Positions 1 to 9,831 of a stretch of DNA of 64,000 nt are shown piece by piece. The notes below the pieces were generated by a model. That model was not told the DNA's origin, searched no databases, and saw only the letters and a list, made by a program, of their open reading frames with translations. Source of the DNA: Opitutia bacterium (GTDB taxonomy: Bacteria > Verrucomicrobiota > Verrucomicrobiia > Opitutales > Coraliomargaritaceae). A program made the translations under genes and the position numbers. Each line of letters opens with the position of its first letter. Position 1 is the stretch's first letter. The stretch is from the NCBI GenBank assembly GCA_029252625.1, contig JAQXBA010000078.1, forward strand, positions 1 through 64,000, given 5' to 3'.

Positions 1-275
1 TTGAGCGAAAACTTAGAGTTGCCCGGCACATTAAACGAAGTGCCTTCACCGTAAGTGTTCCACTCATCCGAACCGGCGAGCTTCACCTCCATTTCACCGC
101 CGAGCATTTCCATCAGCTCCGCAGCTTCAGTGCCGAACTCGTAGTCGCCCGCCTGCATGAAGCCGAGGGTCTTCTTGGAGCCATCTGCAAACACGACGGT
201 GCGGCTAGTGACTTGGCCGCCAAAATAGACATTGGCCTTTTTAATGATAGAGACGTTTTCAAAATTTTCAGACAT
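1..275 (-). CDS. ppnP: Pyrimidine/purine nucleoside phosphorylase PpnP (3' end cut by window)
   Basis: I translated the reverse strand from an ATG at 275. The product begins [20 protein letters not shown] and the window edge cuts it after about 91 codons. The family is usually about 95-105 residues, so only the last residues are missing. The order YFGG, then [12 protein letters not shown], then a Glu/Met-rich turn and FNVPGNSKF matches the small cupin-fold DUF1255/YaiE family. That family is known to phosphorolyse purine and pyrimidine nucleosides to base plus ribose-1-phosphate in the cytosol (nucleoside salvage). It is transcribed away from the SLC13 transporter; the roughly 215 bases between the two starts would hold both promoters. 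Confidence 0.85.
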   Translation of the reverse strand, partial: MSENFENVSIIKKANVYFGGQVTSRTVVFADGSKKTLGFMQAGDYEFGTEAAELMEMLGGEMEVKLAGSDEWNTYGEGTSFNVPGNSKFSL

Positions 276-491
276 GCGAAAGGTGATGGCGCATCCTTTG
301 AAATTTGCAATCCGGATTTCTTCTGAATCCGTCCACACCGCTCCCCGATCTCACGATCGAGGCCACATACACTGAATCATACGTGGCCTACGTCGTCAGA
401 CGGGGGATCTTCCACCAGCAGAACTCCCCTCTCCGCTTGTCAGCCAACCGGCATTCGACTAAATTAGACCAATCACAAATCGGGAATCACG

Positions 492-1904
<1,413 letters not shown>

Positions 1905-2086
1905 GCAACGACTGAGCTCCGCCTTGCGGATCCCCATGGTATCAAAGTTAAACTCTGCCATCGCCTGGAGCGGCAAGTCCACGGATTGCATTTCATTTAA
2001 ACGAGAAAGCACAGGAGTAAGCTTGGCACCGCAACTAACGCGACATGCCTGAAACACTGGATAAAGTGAGCGCACCGAGTCAGTAT

Positions 2087-2162
2087 AGGAGCGCGGGCGA
2101 CCCGCCCACGTTTAAATACTGCAAGAAAGCGTACCTAACGCTCGTGGACCGGTCGCCCACAT
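2087..2162. repeat. Palindromic intergenic repeat, family A (GGGCGA-TCGCCC)
   Basis: Two GC-rich segments face each other: GCGGGCGACCCGCCCAC around 2093-2109 and GTGGACCGGTCGCCCAC around 2144-2160, separated by an AT-rich loop. The same core recurs at 12.9, 50.7, 53.6 and 62.4 kb. It is probably a REP-like element, possibly also acting as an mRNA 3' hairpin. Confidence 0.6.
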
Positions 2163-2254
2163 TCCAGTTCTAATAATTTCACCAGTCTCTTTACTTCCTC
2201 AGCGACTGCGAGTGGCTGCACGCGGGCACGGATGGCTTTTTCTTCGAGTGTCAT
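2135..2254 (-). CDS. Possible 39-residue small protein downstream of dprA
   Basis: This reading frame starts with ATG at 2254, has a purine-rich AAAGGA about nine bases upstream, and ends at TAG 2135. The product starts MTLEEKAIRARVQPLAVAEE and continues as a charged, probably helical peptide ending in VHER. It lies 42 bases after the dprA stop on the same strand and could be read from the same transcript. Its 3' half runs through a copy of the GGGCGA/TCGCCC palindromic repeat, so the C-terminus may be repeat-derived. I do not recognise a family. The ribosome site and helical, low-stop composition are the only support. Confidence 0.3.
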   Translation of the reverse strand: MTLEEKAIRARVQPLAVAEEVKRLVKLLELECGRPVHER

Positions 2255-2296
2255 AGTGGTGTGTCCTTTCGTGGCTTAGTGACAATCACAACCAGA

Positions 2297-3421
2297 TCAC
2301 CGCGCCTCAAAGCGACCATCCGCTCGCTTGCCAACCAACCGCTTCAGCTCAAGCCCCATCAGGATACCTGAGATCTCGGCGATCGGCCGCTTCAAACGTT
2401 CTGCCAATGCATCTGGTGAGGCGATTTCGCCCCCCACAAAACAATCCAACACCGCCTGCTCTGCGCCCGAAACCGACGATTGCGTCGATTCCGGCTCACC
2501 CAGATTAAGATCCGATTCTTCGGCGGGGAACTGCGTGCGCTTGTAGCGCAGCTCTTCTAAAATATCATCGACCGAAGTCACCATGATTGCGCCATCGCGA
2601 ATCAACTGATGACAACCCCCACTGCTCGCTTGATCGATGCGACCAGGCACCGCCATCAAGGTGCGCCCTTGCTCTCCGGCAAATCGCGCCGTGATCATAC
2701 TGCCACCAGAAACCGCACTTTCAATCACGATGACTCCCTGACACATTCCAGCCACCACTCGGTTGCGCATTGGGAAAGTCTGTCGATCCGTACGTCGCCC
2801 AAAAGGGAACTCACTGACGACTGCGCCTTGCGCGACGATTTGCTGATACAGATCCTTATTTTCTGGCGGATAGATCGTATCCAAGCCACAGCCAAAAACG
2901 GCCACGGTCTTGCCACCAGCCTCCAACGCTCCCTCGTGCGCAGCGGTATCGGTGCCACTCGCCATGCCGCTGACAATACAAAATCCAAGTCGAGCAAGTT
3001 CAGATGCAAATTTCTTCGTCACGCTACGCCCATACAATGTGGAGCGACGCGTGCCGACAATCGCGACGCAGGGACGATCCACTATGTATTCACCCTGCCA
3101 ATACAACCCGATAGGCGGATCATACGTCTCTCTGAGCAATTCTGGAAATTTCTCATCTTCTTGTATGAAGAATCGAGTGCCTGTCTGGCGCATCTTTGCA
3201 ACCTCTTTGGCCAGATCAAAGCGATCAGCCCAATGCACCAGCGCATCAGCAGCCTTGGGCCCAACGCCTTTCACTCCGAGCAGCTTCGCATGCTTACCAG
3301 CAAGCACCGCAACAGCATCGCCACCAAAAGCATCCATTAGATGCCGCAACATGATCGGACCAACATGCGGCAAGCCATTAAGCACCAACAATGCTTGACG
3401 TTGATTTAATGACGAGGGCAT
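2297..3421 (-). CDS. dprA: DNA-processing protein DprA
   Basis: DprA is a cytosolic protein that binds incoming single-stranded DNA and loads RecA during natural transformation. The 374-residue product has an N-terminal helix-hairpin-helix/SAM-like region with GVKGVGPKAAD around residues 48-58. It has the Rossmann core with CVAIVGTRRSTLYG, SGMASGTDTAAHEGAL, FGCGLDTIYPPENK and FPMRNRVVAG. A C-terminal winged helix (DprA_WH) follows from about residue 315. Length and domain order match the full family. The ATG at 3421 has no other sensible alternative. No other competence gene lies near it; recJ sits a few kilobases away on the same strand. Confidence 0.95.
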   Translation of the reverse strand: MPSSLNQRQALLVLNGLPHVGPIMLRHLMDAFGGDAVAVLAGKHAKLLGVKGVGPKAADALVHWADRFDLAKEVAKMRQTGTRFFIQEDEKFPELLRETYDPPIGLYWQGEYIVDRPCVAIVGTRRSTLYGRSVTKKFASELARLGFCIVSGMASGTDTAAHEGALEAGGKTVAVFGCGLDTIYPPENKDLYQQIVAQGAVVSEFPFGRRTDRQTFPMRNRVVAGMCQGVIVIESAVSGGSMITARFAGEQGRTLMAVPGRIDQASSGGCHQLIRDGAIMVTSVDDILEELRYKRTQFPAEESDLNLGEPESTQSSVSGAEQAVLDCFVGGEIASPDALAERLKRPIAEISGILMGLELKRLVGKRADGRFEAR

Positions 3422-3600
3422 TTCTAGACACTAACAGATCGAGCACCTAGGACAATCTTAATTTATCTAGGAAAGAGGATCAACTGGGAGAATCGACCTA
3501 CGCCCCGTCCGCAGTGCCCCTTAACTCATACGACCGCGATCGGCACAGGGGGCGACCCTTACCCTAGAACAGAACTGTAGCCGATCACAAGCAGCTCAAG

Positions 3601-5184
3601 CTACAGCTGACGCAACACGCTAGGCAAATATTCCAATAGCTGCGTCGTGTGCACTGCAACCTGCCCGTGTGCGCGAGCCAGTCGCTGAGCGGCAAGCCCA
3701 TGTAGCACTACACCACGGGCAGCACAGGTCTGCGCATCCGCACTACCTTGCCCAATCATGCCCCCAATCAGCCCCACCAACAGGTCACCACTACCTCCGC
3801 GTGAAAGAACGGGTCCCCCAAAGGCATTATACCAAATATTTTCACCATCACAGATGCGCGTATGTGCCGACTTCAGGACCGTCGTTACCCGATAAATTCG
3901 GCAGAACGTCCTTAAGGTCTCATTCGAATAATCGGGCTTATCGAGCTTCGCGATAAGCATAAATTCGCCCATGTGCGGCGTCAAAATAACAGGGCCCGCG
4001 GAAGGCTTACGCTTCTGAGCCATTTCCAGCACACGCAATCGCAACGCATCTGCATCCAAAATAACCGGTAGATCCACTTGCTTCACGATCTCTTGGGCCA
4101 CCATCTCTGTATTGCGATCTTTGCCCATACCTGGGCCAAGCAGTACTGCCGTCGCCTGATCAATACGGTCCAGCAATAATGGCATCGCTCGTGGATTCAA
4201 CGTGCCATTAGTAGTCTCAGGCCACGGCACCCACATCGCTTCTGGCACCTGCGCAGCCAAGGTTGCTGCCACTGAAGCCGGCGCAAAGGCAGTGACTAGG
4301 CCAACGCCCGAACGGACCGCGGCCTGCACCGTCATTAATAAAGCTCCCGGCATATAGGCCGAGCCTCCGAGGATAAACAGGTGGCCAAACGCGCGTTTAT
4401 CCACCGATGCAGGCCGTAACGCGCGCAACGGGTTCAACACAGAGTCATTTAGAAGCATCTCCGTGGCCTCCAGTGCCTGACCTGCTGGTGTCCGAAAAAA
4501 GCCTAGATCGATCGTACGCACTCGTCCGGATTCTGCGATACCCTCGAACAACACCTTCTTCGCAACGCCAGTCGCATAGGTAAAATCCGCCCCGAAGCTC
4601 AACTCATCAGAAACATCGCCCTTGCCGCTAGGCAAGTCCACCGCTGCACGCAGATCGATATTCTCGTAGCTATTAATCGCCTCAATCAACACACGCATCG
4701 GCTCACGCACAGGTGGCTGAAACGACATGCCCAGCAAGCCATCAATACAAATATCAAACGCACGATCGCCCGCGGCAGTATCCAACAACCCATGGATCGT
4801 CGCTATATCACTCTGAGCATTGACCTCATGCTGACTAACGCGCCCCTTCAACTGTTGATACGCACGTGCCGCTAAAGGCTTCAAATCGGCAGGATCGTGC
4901 GCAAATATTAAGGTCACGCGCGCGCGTGGAAAATCTGCCAACAACTGCCCGCAAGCGAGCAGTGCATCTCCGCCATTGTTGCCCTTACCGATCAAAGCTA
5001 GCACGCTCAGCCCTTGTGGCAGCTGTCGCAGTTCTTGATAATCCAAGCAAATCGCCTTGGCGATACCGACCCCAGCCAGCTGCATCGCAGCCCATTTGGC
5101 GGTTTCATCTGTCAGAATTAAGGCTTCGAGCTCGGCAGCCTCTTGGCAGGTGAGAGTTGGATGTGTACAAGGCAATGCTTTCAT
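3601..5184 (-). CDS. nnr: Bifunctional NAD(P)HX epimerase / ADP-dependent NAD(P)HX dehydratase
   Basis: This metabolite-repair enzyme restores damaged (hydrated) NADH and NADPH. The N-terminal half (to about residue 225) is the YjeF_N epimerase domain, with the GKGNNGGDALL phosphate loop around residue 65. The C-terminal half (about 255-527) is the ribokinase-like ADP-dependent dehydratase, with GGSAYMPGA, LTPHMGEF and the anion-hole motif GSGDLLVGLIGGMIGQG. The 527-residue fusion is full length compared with E. coli Nnr. It follows pdxJ on the same strand with a 110-base gap. In many bacteria acpS lies between these two genes, but it is absent here. Confidence 0.95.
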   Translation of the reverse strand: MKALPCTHPTLTCQEAAELEALILTDETAKWAAMQLAGVGIAKAICLDYQELRQLPQGLSVLALIGKGNNGGDALLACGQLLADFPRARVTLIFAHDPADLKPLAARAYQQLKGRVSQHEVNAQSDIATIHGLLDTAAGDRAFDICIDGLLGMSFQPPVREPMRVLIEAINSYENIDLRAAVDLPSGKGDVSDELSFGADFTYATGVAKKVLFEGIAESGRVRTIDLGFFRTPAGQALEATEMLLNDSVLNPLRALRPASVDKRAFGHLFILGGSAYMPGALLMTVQAAVRSGVGLVTAFAPASVAATLAAQVPEAMWVPWPETTNGTLNPRAMPLLLDRIDQATAVLLGPGMGKDRNTEMVAQEIVKQVDLPVILDADALRLRVLEMAQKRKPSAGPVILTPHMGEFMLIAKLDKPDYSNETLRTFCRIYRVTTVLKSAHTRICDGENIWYNAFGGPVLSRGGSGDLLVGLIGGMIGQGSADAQTCAARGVVLHGLAAQRLARAHGQVAVHTTQLLEYLPSVLRQL

Positions 5185-5294
5185 ACTAGAGAATCAACAG
5201 TAGTTATATGATAAAAATAAAACTAGTAAAAATCGGCACTGACTAAAACTCAACGAAAAGACACGTCTTTTTGCCTATAAGAGTGCTCTGCGCA

Positions 5295-6053
5295 CTATTT
5301 CAAGTATGCCTTCATCTCACGTACGGCTTGCTCCACTCCGACAAACAATGCGCGGCTCACGATGGTATGCCCAATGTTCAACTCATGCAGATGCGGAATC
5401 TCCAGCACTTCCGTAATGTTGGTGTAATTAATTCCATGGCCTGCATTCACGACTAGTCCAAGACTATGCGCCAACTCCGCGCCTTGGCAAAGAACCCCCA
5501 ACTCTGCCGCGCGACGATCACCATAATATGCATTCGCATAAGCTCCGGTGTGCAACTCGATCCACTCTGCCTTCAGTTCAGCAGAGGCCTCGATTTGCGC
5601 TGAATCGGGATCAATAAATAAACTTGTGATGATACCAGCCTCAGTCATCGCCGCAACCACATCACCCACACGCGCTTTCTGCCCGACGATATCAAGGCCG
5701 CCCTCAGTCGTTACTTCTTCGCGACTCTCTGGCACGAGACAGACCGAATGCGGCTTCAGTTCTAACGCGAGCGCCACGATCTCATCTGAACAACCCATCT
5801 CAAAGTTCAAGCGTGTGCGAATCTGCGCATGCGCACGGCGAATGTCTGAATCCTGCACGTGGCGACGATCCTCACGAAGGTGCATCGTAATACCATCCGC
5901 CCCAGCTTGTTCACACAGCAGCGCAAACGCCACGGGGTCGGGCTCGACCTCGTTACCATGATCGAGCGCATGCTCGCGAAAGCGCGCCTGACGCACGGTC
6001 GCGCAGTGGTCCACATTAACACCTAGAAGGATTTTAGAAGCGGTGATAGTCAT
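5295..6053 (-). CDS. pdxJ: Pyridoxine 5'-phosphate synthase
   Basis: PdxJ condenses 1-deoxyxylulose-5-phosphate with 1-amino-3-phosphooxyacetone to form pyridoxine 5'-phosphate, the last ring-forming step of the DXP-dependent vitamin B6 pathway. The 252-residue TIM-barrel protein has the family hallmarks LGVNVDHCATVRQARF (residues 10-25), HLREDRRHVQD, NFEMG, CLVPE, FIDPD, HTGAYA and NAGHGINYTN. Length is standard. It starts at ATG 6053 and probably shares a transcript with nnr downstream. Confidence 0.96.
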   Translation of the reverse strand: MTITASKILLGVNVDHCATVRQARFREHALDHGNEVEPDPVAFALLCEQAGADGITMHLREDRRHVQDSDIRRAHAQIRTRLNFEMGCSDEIVALALELKPHSVCLVPESREEVTTEGGLDIVGQKARVGDVVAAMTEAGIITSLFIDPDSAQIEASAELKAEWIELHTGAYANAYYGDRRAAELGVLCQGAELAHSLGLVVNAGHGINYTNITEVLEIPHLHELNIGHTIVSRALFVGVEQAVREMKAYLK

Positions 6054-6680
6054 ACAAGCTGATCAATTTGGCGATTTCTCCCAAAGAGTCCACCCGAGTT
6101 TCACATTTCTGCTGCAAACTACAAGCGACACCTGATGTGCTTCAATAAAGTGACTCTCGACAGGCACCACAGCATGCCACTTCACTCCACTGCAAAGCGC
6201 TAAGGCATGGGATTGATTTCACAGCGGGACTTACCGATCCCAGTAAGGACGGCCATTGCTCACTCAAATGGCATACCACGCCAGACGCCAAAAAAAGGTT
6301 CATCGTCATTTACCGGGGAGATACTATTCTGCGCCTAATGGGCGGCTATTTTGCTGGAGAGGGTCGACCTCCGTGTCGACCACGGGCACTTTATAAGCCG
6401 CATGAAAATCCAGAAGTCTCCAAGAGCTGATCATCCTGTCAGACTCTCACGCATCGGCACCGGACGACACGGAGGTCGTCCCTCCCAAGAGCAAAAAGCA
6501 AATTCAACACTCTCAACATATATCAATACCTTCCCCACCAATCGACGATGAGCCGAAAAAAAGACAGGGCGTAAGCGCATTCTACGCGAACAGAACTGCT
6601 GCTCGCTCGATTATCGCACCTGTAGGACACCAGAGCTATGCTAGGATAGGTGTGCCTACAAATCGCTAGCTCTCCGGTCT
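6054..6680. other. 627-base intergenic region without a convincing gene
   Basis: I see no good coding frame here. A 66-codon forward frame at 6351-6551 runs through the inverted repeat described separately and has no ribosome site. The region must contain the pdxJ promoter. The stretch 6060-6340 shows nothing else recognisable. Confidence 0.6.
6356..6487. repeat. 132-base inverted-repeat element (GGTCGACCTCCGTGTCGACC type)
   Basis: The left arm at 6356-6387 contains GGGTCGACCTCCGTGTCGAC. The right arm at 6456-6487 contains GACACGGAGGTCGTCCCTCC, whose reverse complement matches the left arm over about 25 positions with few mismatches. The arms enclose about 70 bases. This looks like a small non-autonomous repeat doublet of two facing REP-like units. 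No transposase is associated with it. Confidence 0.6.
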
Positions 6681-7343
6681 TTAACGACGCCCAAGGCGCT
6701 GCAGTGCGAGTTGCATCAATTGCTGACTACTTGTCACTGTGAGTTTCGTTTTGAGGCGCTCCTTACAGGTACTGACTGCCTCCTTACTAAGATCCATTTT
6801 AGTCGCGATCGCAGCATTGGCATGCCCCTGTCCGATCAGGCTCAACACATGTAGCTCTAGAGCCGTAAGTTGGTCGAAACAATGCATCTCATCACGGGTC
6901 GTACCTTTAGAGAAGTCCGCCAGTAACTGATCCGCGATAGAAGCGCTGACCACAACACCGCCAGCAGCGACTCGATGAACTCCGTCGATAAGTGCACTCG
7001 AGGAACTCCCCTTCATTAAATAACCATTTCCACCTGCATCTAGAACTCGCCTCGCACAGATTGTTTCCGGCAGTTCGGACAACACGAGAAACTTAGTTTT
7101 AGGATGCGACTCGGACCAATCCCTGATATTGCGTAGGGCATCATCACCATCGAATACCAAGCCCATCACCACGACATCGACCTGCAGGAGACTAAAGCAC
7201 TTTGAAAGCTCCTTGGGGCGCGAAACACTGCCGACGACTGCTAGCTCCTCAATCCCACCAAACAACGACTCAAGTTCATCACGCAAGATGCAATGCTGGT
7301 CCAGTAGCACGATCGATAAAGCCATTTTTCTTGCCGAATCCAT
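6681..7343 (-). CDS. NarL/LuxR-family response regulator with degenerate receiver domain
   Basis: The 220-residue protein has an N-terminal receiver-like domain (about 8-135) and a C-terminal LuxR/GerE helix-turn-helix (about 150-215; LTALELHVLSLIGQGHANAAIA, then LSKEAVSTCKERLKTKL). The receiver keeps Lys111 (YLMK) and Asp15. However, the position that carries the phosphoryl-accepting Asp in NarL-type proteins (the MDL motif) reads MGL, with Gly61. The second acidic residue of the DDH motif is Gln16. It should therefore bind DNA without classical phosphorylation. The ATG has AAGGAT a few bases upstream. There is no histidine kinase nearby. Confidence 0.85.
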   Translation of the reverse strand: MDSARKMALSIVLLDQHCILRDELESLFGGIEELAVVGSVSRPKELSKCFSLLQVDVVVMGLVFDGDDALRNIRDWSESHPKTKFLVLSELPETICARRVLDAGGNGYLMKGSSSSALIDGVHRVAAGGVVVSASIADQLLADFSKGTTRDEMHCFDQLTALELHVLSLIGQGHANAAIATKMDLSKEAVSTCKERLKTKLTVTSSQQLMQLALQRLGRR

Positions 7344-7988
7344 GAGTTTTTATTATCCTTATTAACTCGCCTTAAAAACGTGATTTATATGGACATCTGA
7401 AAAATACATGTCTCGTTGCAAAAGGATTCGTGCATGACTGCTCCCATGTATTATTAGGCTTAGATTCGAATTCCGTTGGACGGACTGAGTAGAAATTGCC
7501 TCCAGCTTGCGAGCAGTAGTAGTAGCGCTGAGGCACCCACAGTTGTGGACCGGGACTGTGTATTTTGGAGAGTCAGCTAGTTTCATTAGTGACTAATTCT
7601 GGTTGAAGACGTGTAAACAAAGCGGAATATATAAATTACTCATCCCAGATTGATTCGCAATTAATGAATCTAGTCCTTTAGGACCAAAGGTGCATACCCC
7701 AACAGAAGTTAAAATAATTTGAATAGACAAATTCATTAAACTCTAAAATCGCCGCAAAACCTTTTACTCACGATGTAATAGCTAACTTAATCGAATCTGA
7801 AGCGAGGGCACACAAATCTCCAATCACTGCTGTAATTATTCCGCGCGCATTGGGCATCTCACAACTATACCTACCCGTGAAATCTAAAATTCATAGGCAA
7901 CAGCTGATCCTCAATACTCTAGCAGCCAAGCGCGATTTTCTAACTCCCACTCTAGCCCAGTTCGTTCGGCTGAAGATTAGGAGTCCGG
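7344..7988. other. 645-base AT-richer intergenic region, no gene seen
   Basis: This stretch lies between the regulator start and the recJ stop and is visibly more AT-rich than its neighbours. A 74-codon reverse frame at 7362-7586 has an ATG but no ribosome site and an implausible composition. I see no tRNA, hairpin terminator or repeat. It should contain the promoter of the regulator gene. Confidence 0.5.
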
Positions 7989-9704
7989 TTAGGCCGACGG
8001 CTTCCAGTCGATCAGCGTCACTTGCGGATAGCGACTGTTGCGCCAATAGTTCCACGAAAAGCGCACCGCTAGATCAATTGACTGGCCCACTTCCGGCACG
8101 CCATGCATACGCCATGCAATACCAGCGACGCCACTTCGGGCACCGTCCACTCTCGGCATGCGGAAACGGAAGTTCCCTTCCCCGAAGGCGTGTGGCGCTT
8201 CTTCAAGGACGACGCGACGTAAACCAAATACTGGCTCGGCATTGCCCTGACCAAACGGATGCAAACGGTCCAGCTCTTCGAGTAAGCCCTCTTCTAAGTT
8301 TTCAACCTCTAGCCATGTAGACAACTTCAGTGACGGCTCTGGCAAACCATCAGGATAGAGCGCCTTCAAACTTTTAAGATAACACTCGGTAAATGCCTTG
8401 ATATTCGAAACTTTCAGCGAAACACCTGCCGCCATTGGATGGCCACCCCAGTGCCCGAGAAAATCCGTACAACGTTGAAAGACTTCGACTAAATTCACCG
8501 TCGCCACACTACGCCCGGAACCATGCGCGTCGTCACCATCCGCACCGAGAATCACACAGGGCTTATGAAAGTGGCGGCTTACGCGACTCGCCACGATACC
8601 GACGACCCCGGGGTGCCAATCTTCGCCAAACAACACGATCCCAGGTTCATCCGCAAACTCCTCAGCCGCGCGTTGCTCTGCCTTTGCAGCAATGCCCCGC
8701 TCGATCCCTTGGCGCTCGCGATTCATCGTATCGAGCTCTCGCGCAATCTTTTGGCATGCAGCCAGATCATTGCTCAACAGCAGATTCATCGGTAGTGACG
8801 CATCACCCAAGCGGCCGCTGGCGTTGATACGCGGCGCGAGTTTAAACGAAATATCAGCAGCCGCCATTTCTTGACTGGCATCCATACCGCTGACTTCAGC
8901 CAAGGCACGGACACCGATGCGACCATTCGCACGCAGGTGGCGCAAGCCGAACCATGAGAGGATACGATTTTCCCCGCGCAGTGGCACGAGATCGGCAATC
9001 GTGCCCATCGCGACGAGGTCCAGATAGTCTTTAAGTTGAATCCCTTCTACGCGCGGATCTTCAGCCTCGCGACGACTTTTTAGGAGCCCGTGCAACAGTT
9101 TAAATACAAGACCCGCAGTACACAAATCGCGCCACGGCGCATCTTCAATATCGTTCACATGCGGGTTTACAAAAATGCACCCTTCAGGTGCGACCGTTTT
9201 GGTCTGGTGATGGTCGACCACAATCACGTCGCAGCCCAACTCGCGCAAATACGCGATCGGCTCGTGCGCGTTAGTCCCACAGTCCAGCGCAATAAATAAA
9301 TCTGGCACTTCACCTGCGAACACACGGGTAATTGCCTCACGACTCAAGCCGTAGCCCTCATCTAACCGCAGCGGCACACAATAGCGCGGGTCTATACCGA
9401 GCGTGCGCAGCATACTGACGAGCTGCACGGTGCTAGTTACCCCATCGACGTCATAATCACCAAACACCAACACCGACTCCTTCGCTTCGATCGCCTGCTC
9501 AATACGAGTCACTGCGGCGCGCAGGTTCTTCAGCGCAAAGGGGTTGTCCAACTGTGCAAGCCGCGGGCGAAGGAACTCTTCCGCAGCCTCGACCGTGACC
9601 AAATCCCGCTGCGAAAGTAATTCGCCCATGACCTTGGACACACGCAGCTCTTCGCTTAGATTCGCGGCTAGACTCTCGTTGGTATCAGTTGTCGTCCAAA
9701 GCAT
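7989..9704 (-). CDS. recJ: Single-stranded-DNA-specific exonuclease RecJ
   Basis: RecJ is a cytosolic 5'-3' single-strand exonuclease in RecF-pathway repair and mismatch repair. The 571-residue sequence has the DHH phosphoesterase motifs: FGDYDVDGVTS near residue 82, LDCGTN near 140, VVDHHQT near 162, and a later Asp-containing motif. The DHHA1 motif GHWGGHPMAAGVSL lies near residue 390, followed by a C-terminal OB-fold. Length is typical. It lies downstream of secDF on the same strand, with a terminator-like hairpin between, so it is probably transcribed at least partly on its own. Confidence 0.95.
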   Translation of the reverse strand: MLWTTTDTNESLAANLSEELRVSKVMGELLSQRDLVTVEAAEEFLRPRLAQLDNPFALKNLRAAVTRIEQAIEAKESVLVFGDYDVDGVTSTVQLVSMLRTLGIDPRYCVPLRLDEGYGLSREAITRVFAGEVPDLFIALDCGTNAHEPIAYLRELGCDVIVVDHHQTKTVAPEGCIFVNPHVNDIEDAPWRDLCTAGLVFKLLHGLLKSRREAEDPRVEGIQLKDYLDLVAMGTIADLVPLRGENRILSWFGLRHLRANGRIGVRALAEVSGMDASQEMAAADISFKLAPRINASGRLGDASLPMNLLLSNDLAACQKIARELDTMNRERQGIERGIAAKAEQRAAEEFADEPGIVLFGEDWHPGVVGIVASRVSRHFHKPCVILGADGDDAHGSGRSVATVNLVEVFQRCTDFLGHWGGHPMAAGVSLKVSNIKAFTECYLKSLKALYPDGLPEPSLKLSTWLEVENLEEGLLEELDRLHPFGQGNAEPVFGLRRVVLEEAPHAFGEGNFRFRMPRVDGARSGVAGIAWRMHGVPEVGQSIDLAVRFSWNYWRNSRYPQVTLIDWKPSA

Positions 9705-9768
9705 GAAATTAGGGTATTTTTATTAGAATCATGAAGCTAGCAGTTGGCGACTTCAATCGATCACTTCA

Positions 9769-9803
9769 AAAGAAAAATGGCGAACCGTTGCCGATTCGCC
9801 ATT
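9769..9803 (-). terminator. Rho-independent terminator after secDF
   Basis: Read on the reverse strand, AATGGCGAA and TTCGCCATT form a perfect 9-bp stem around a 10-base loop, followed by TTTCTTTT. It lies 29 bases past the secDF stop. Confidence 0.75.
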
Positions 9804-9831
9804 GCTGTTTAAAAATCAACTATTGATCAGC

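Noticed and set aside
6351-6551. 66-codon forward frame
   Set aside because: It runs through both arms of the inverted-repeat element, has no ribosome site and an unnatural composition.
7362-7586. 74-codon reverse frame upstream of the response regulator
   Set aside because: There is no ribosome site, no recognisable motif, and its Thr/Ser/His-rich composition looks random.
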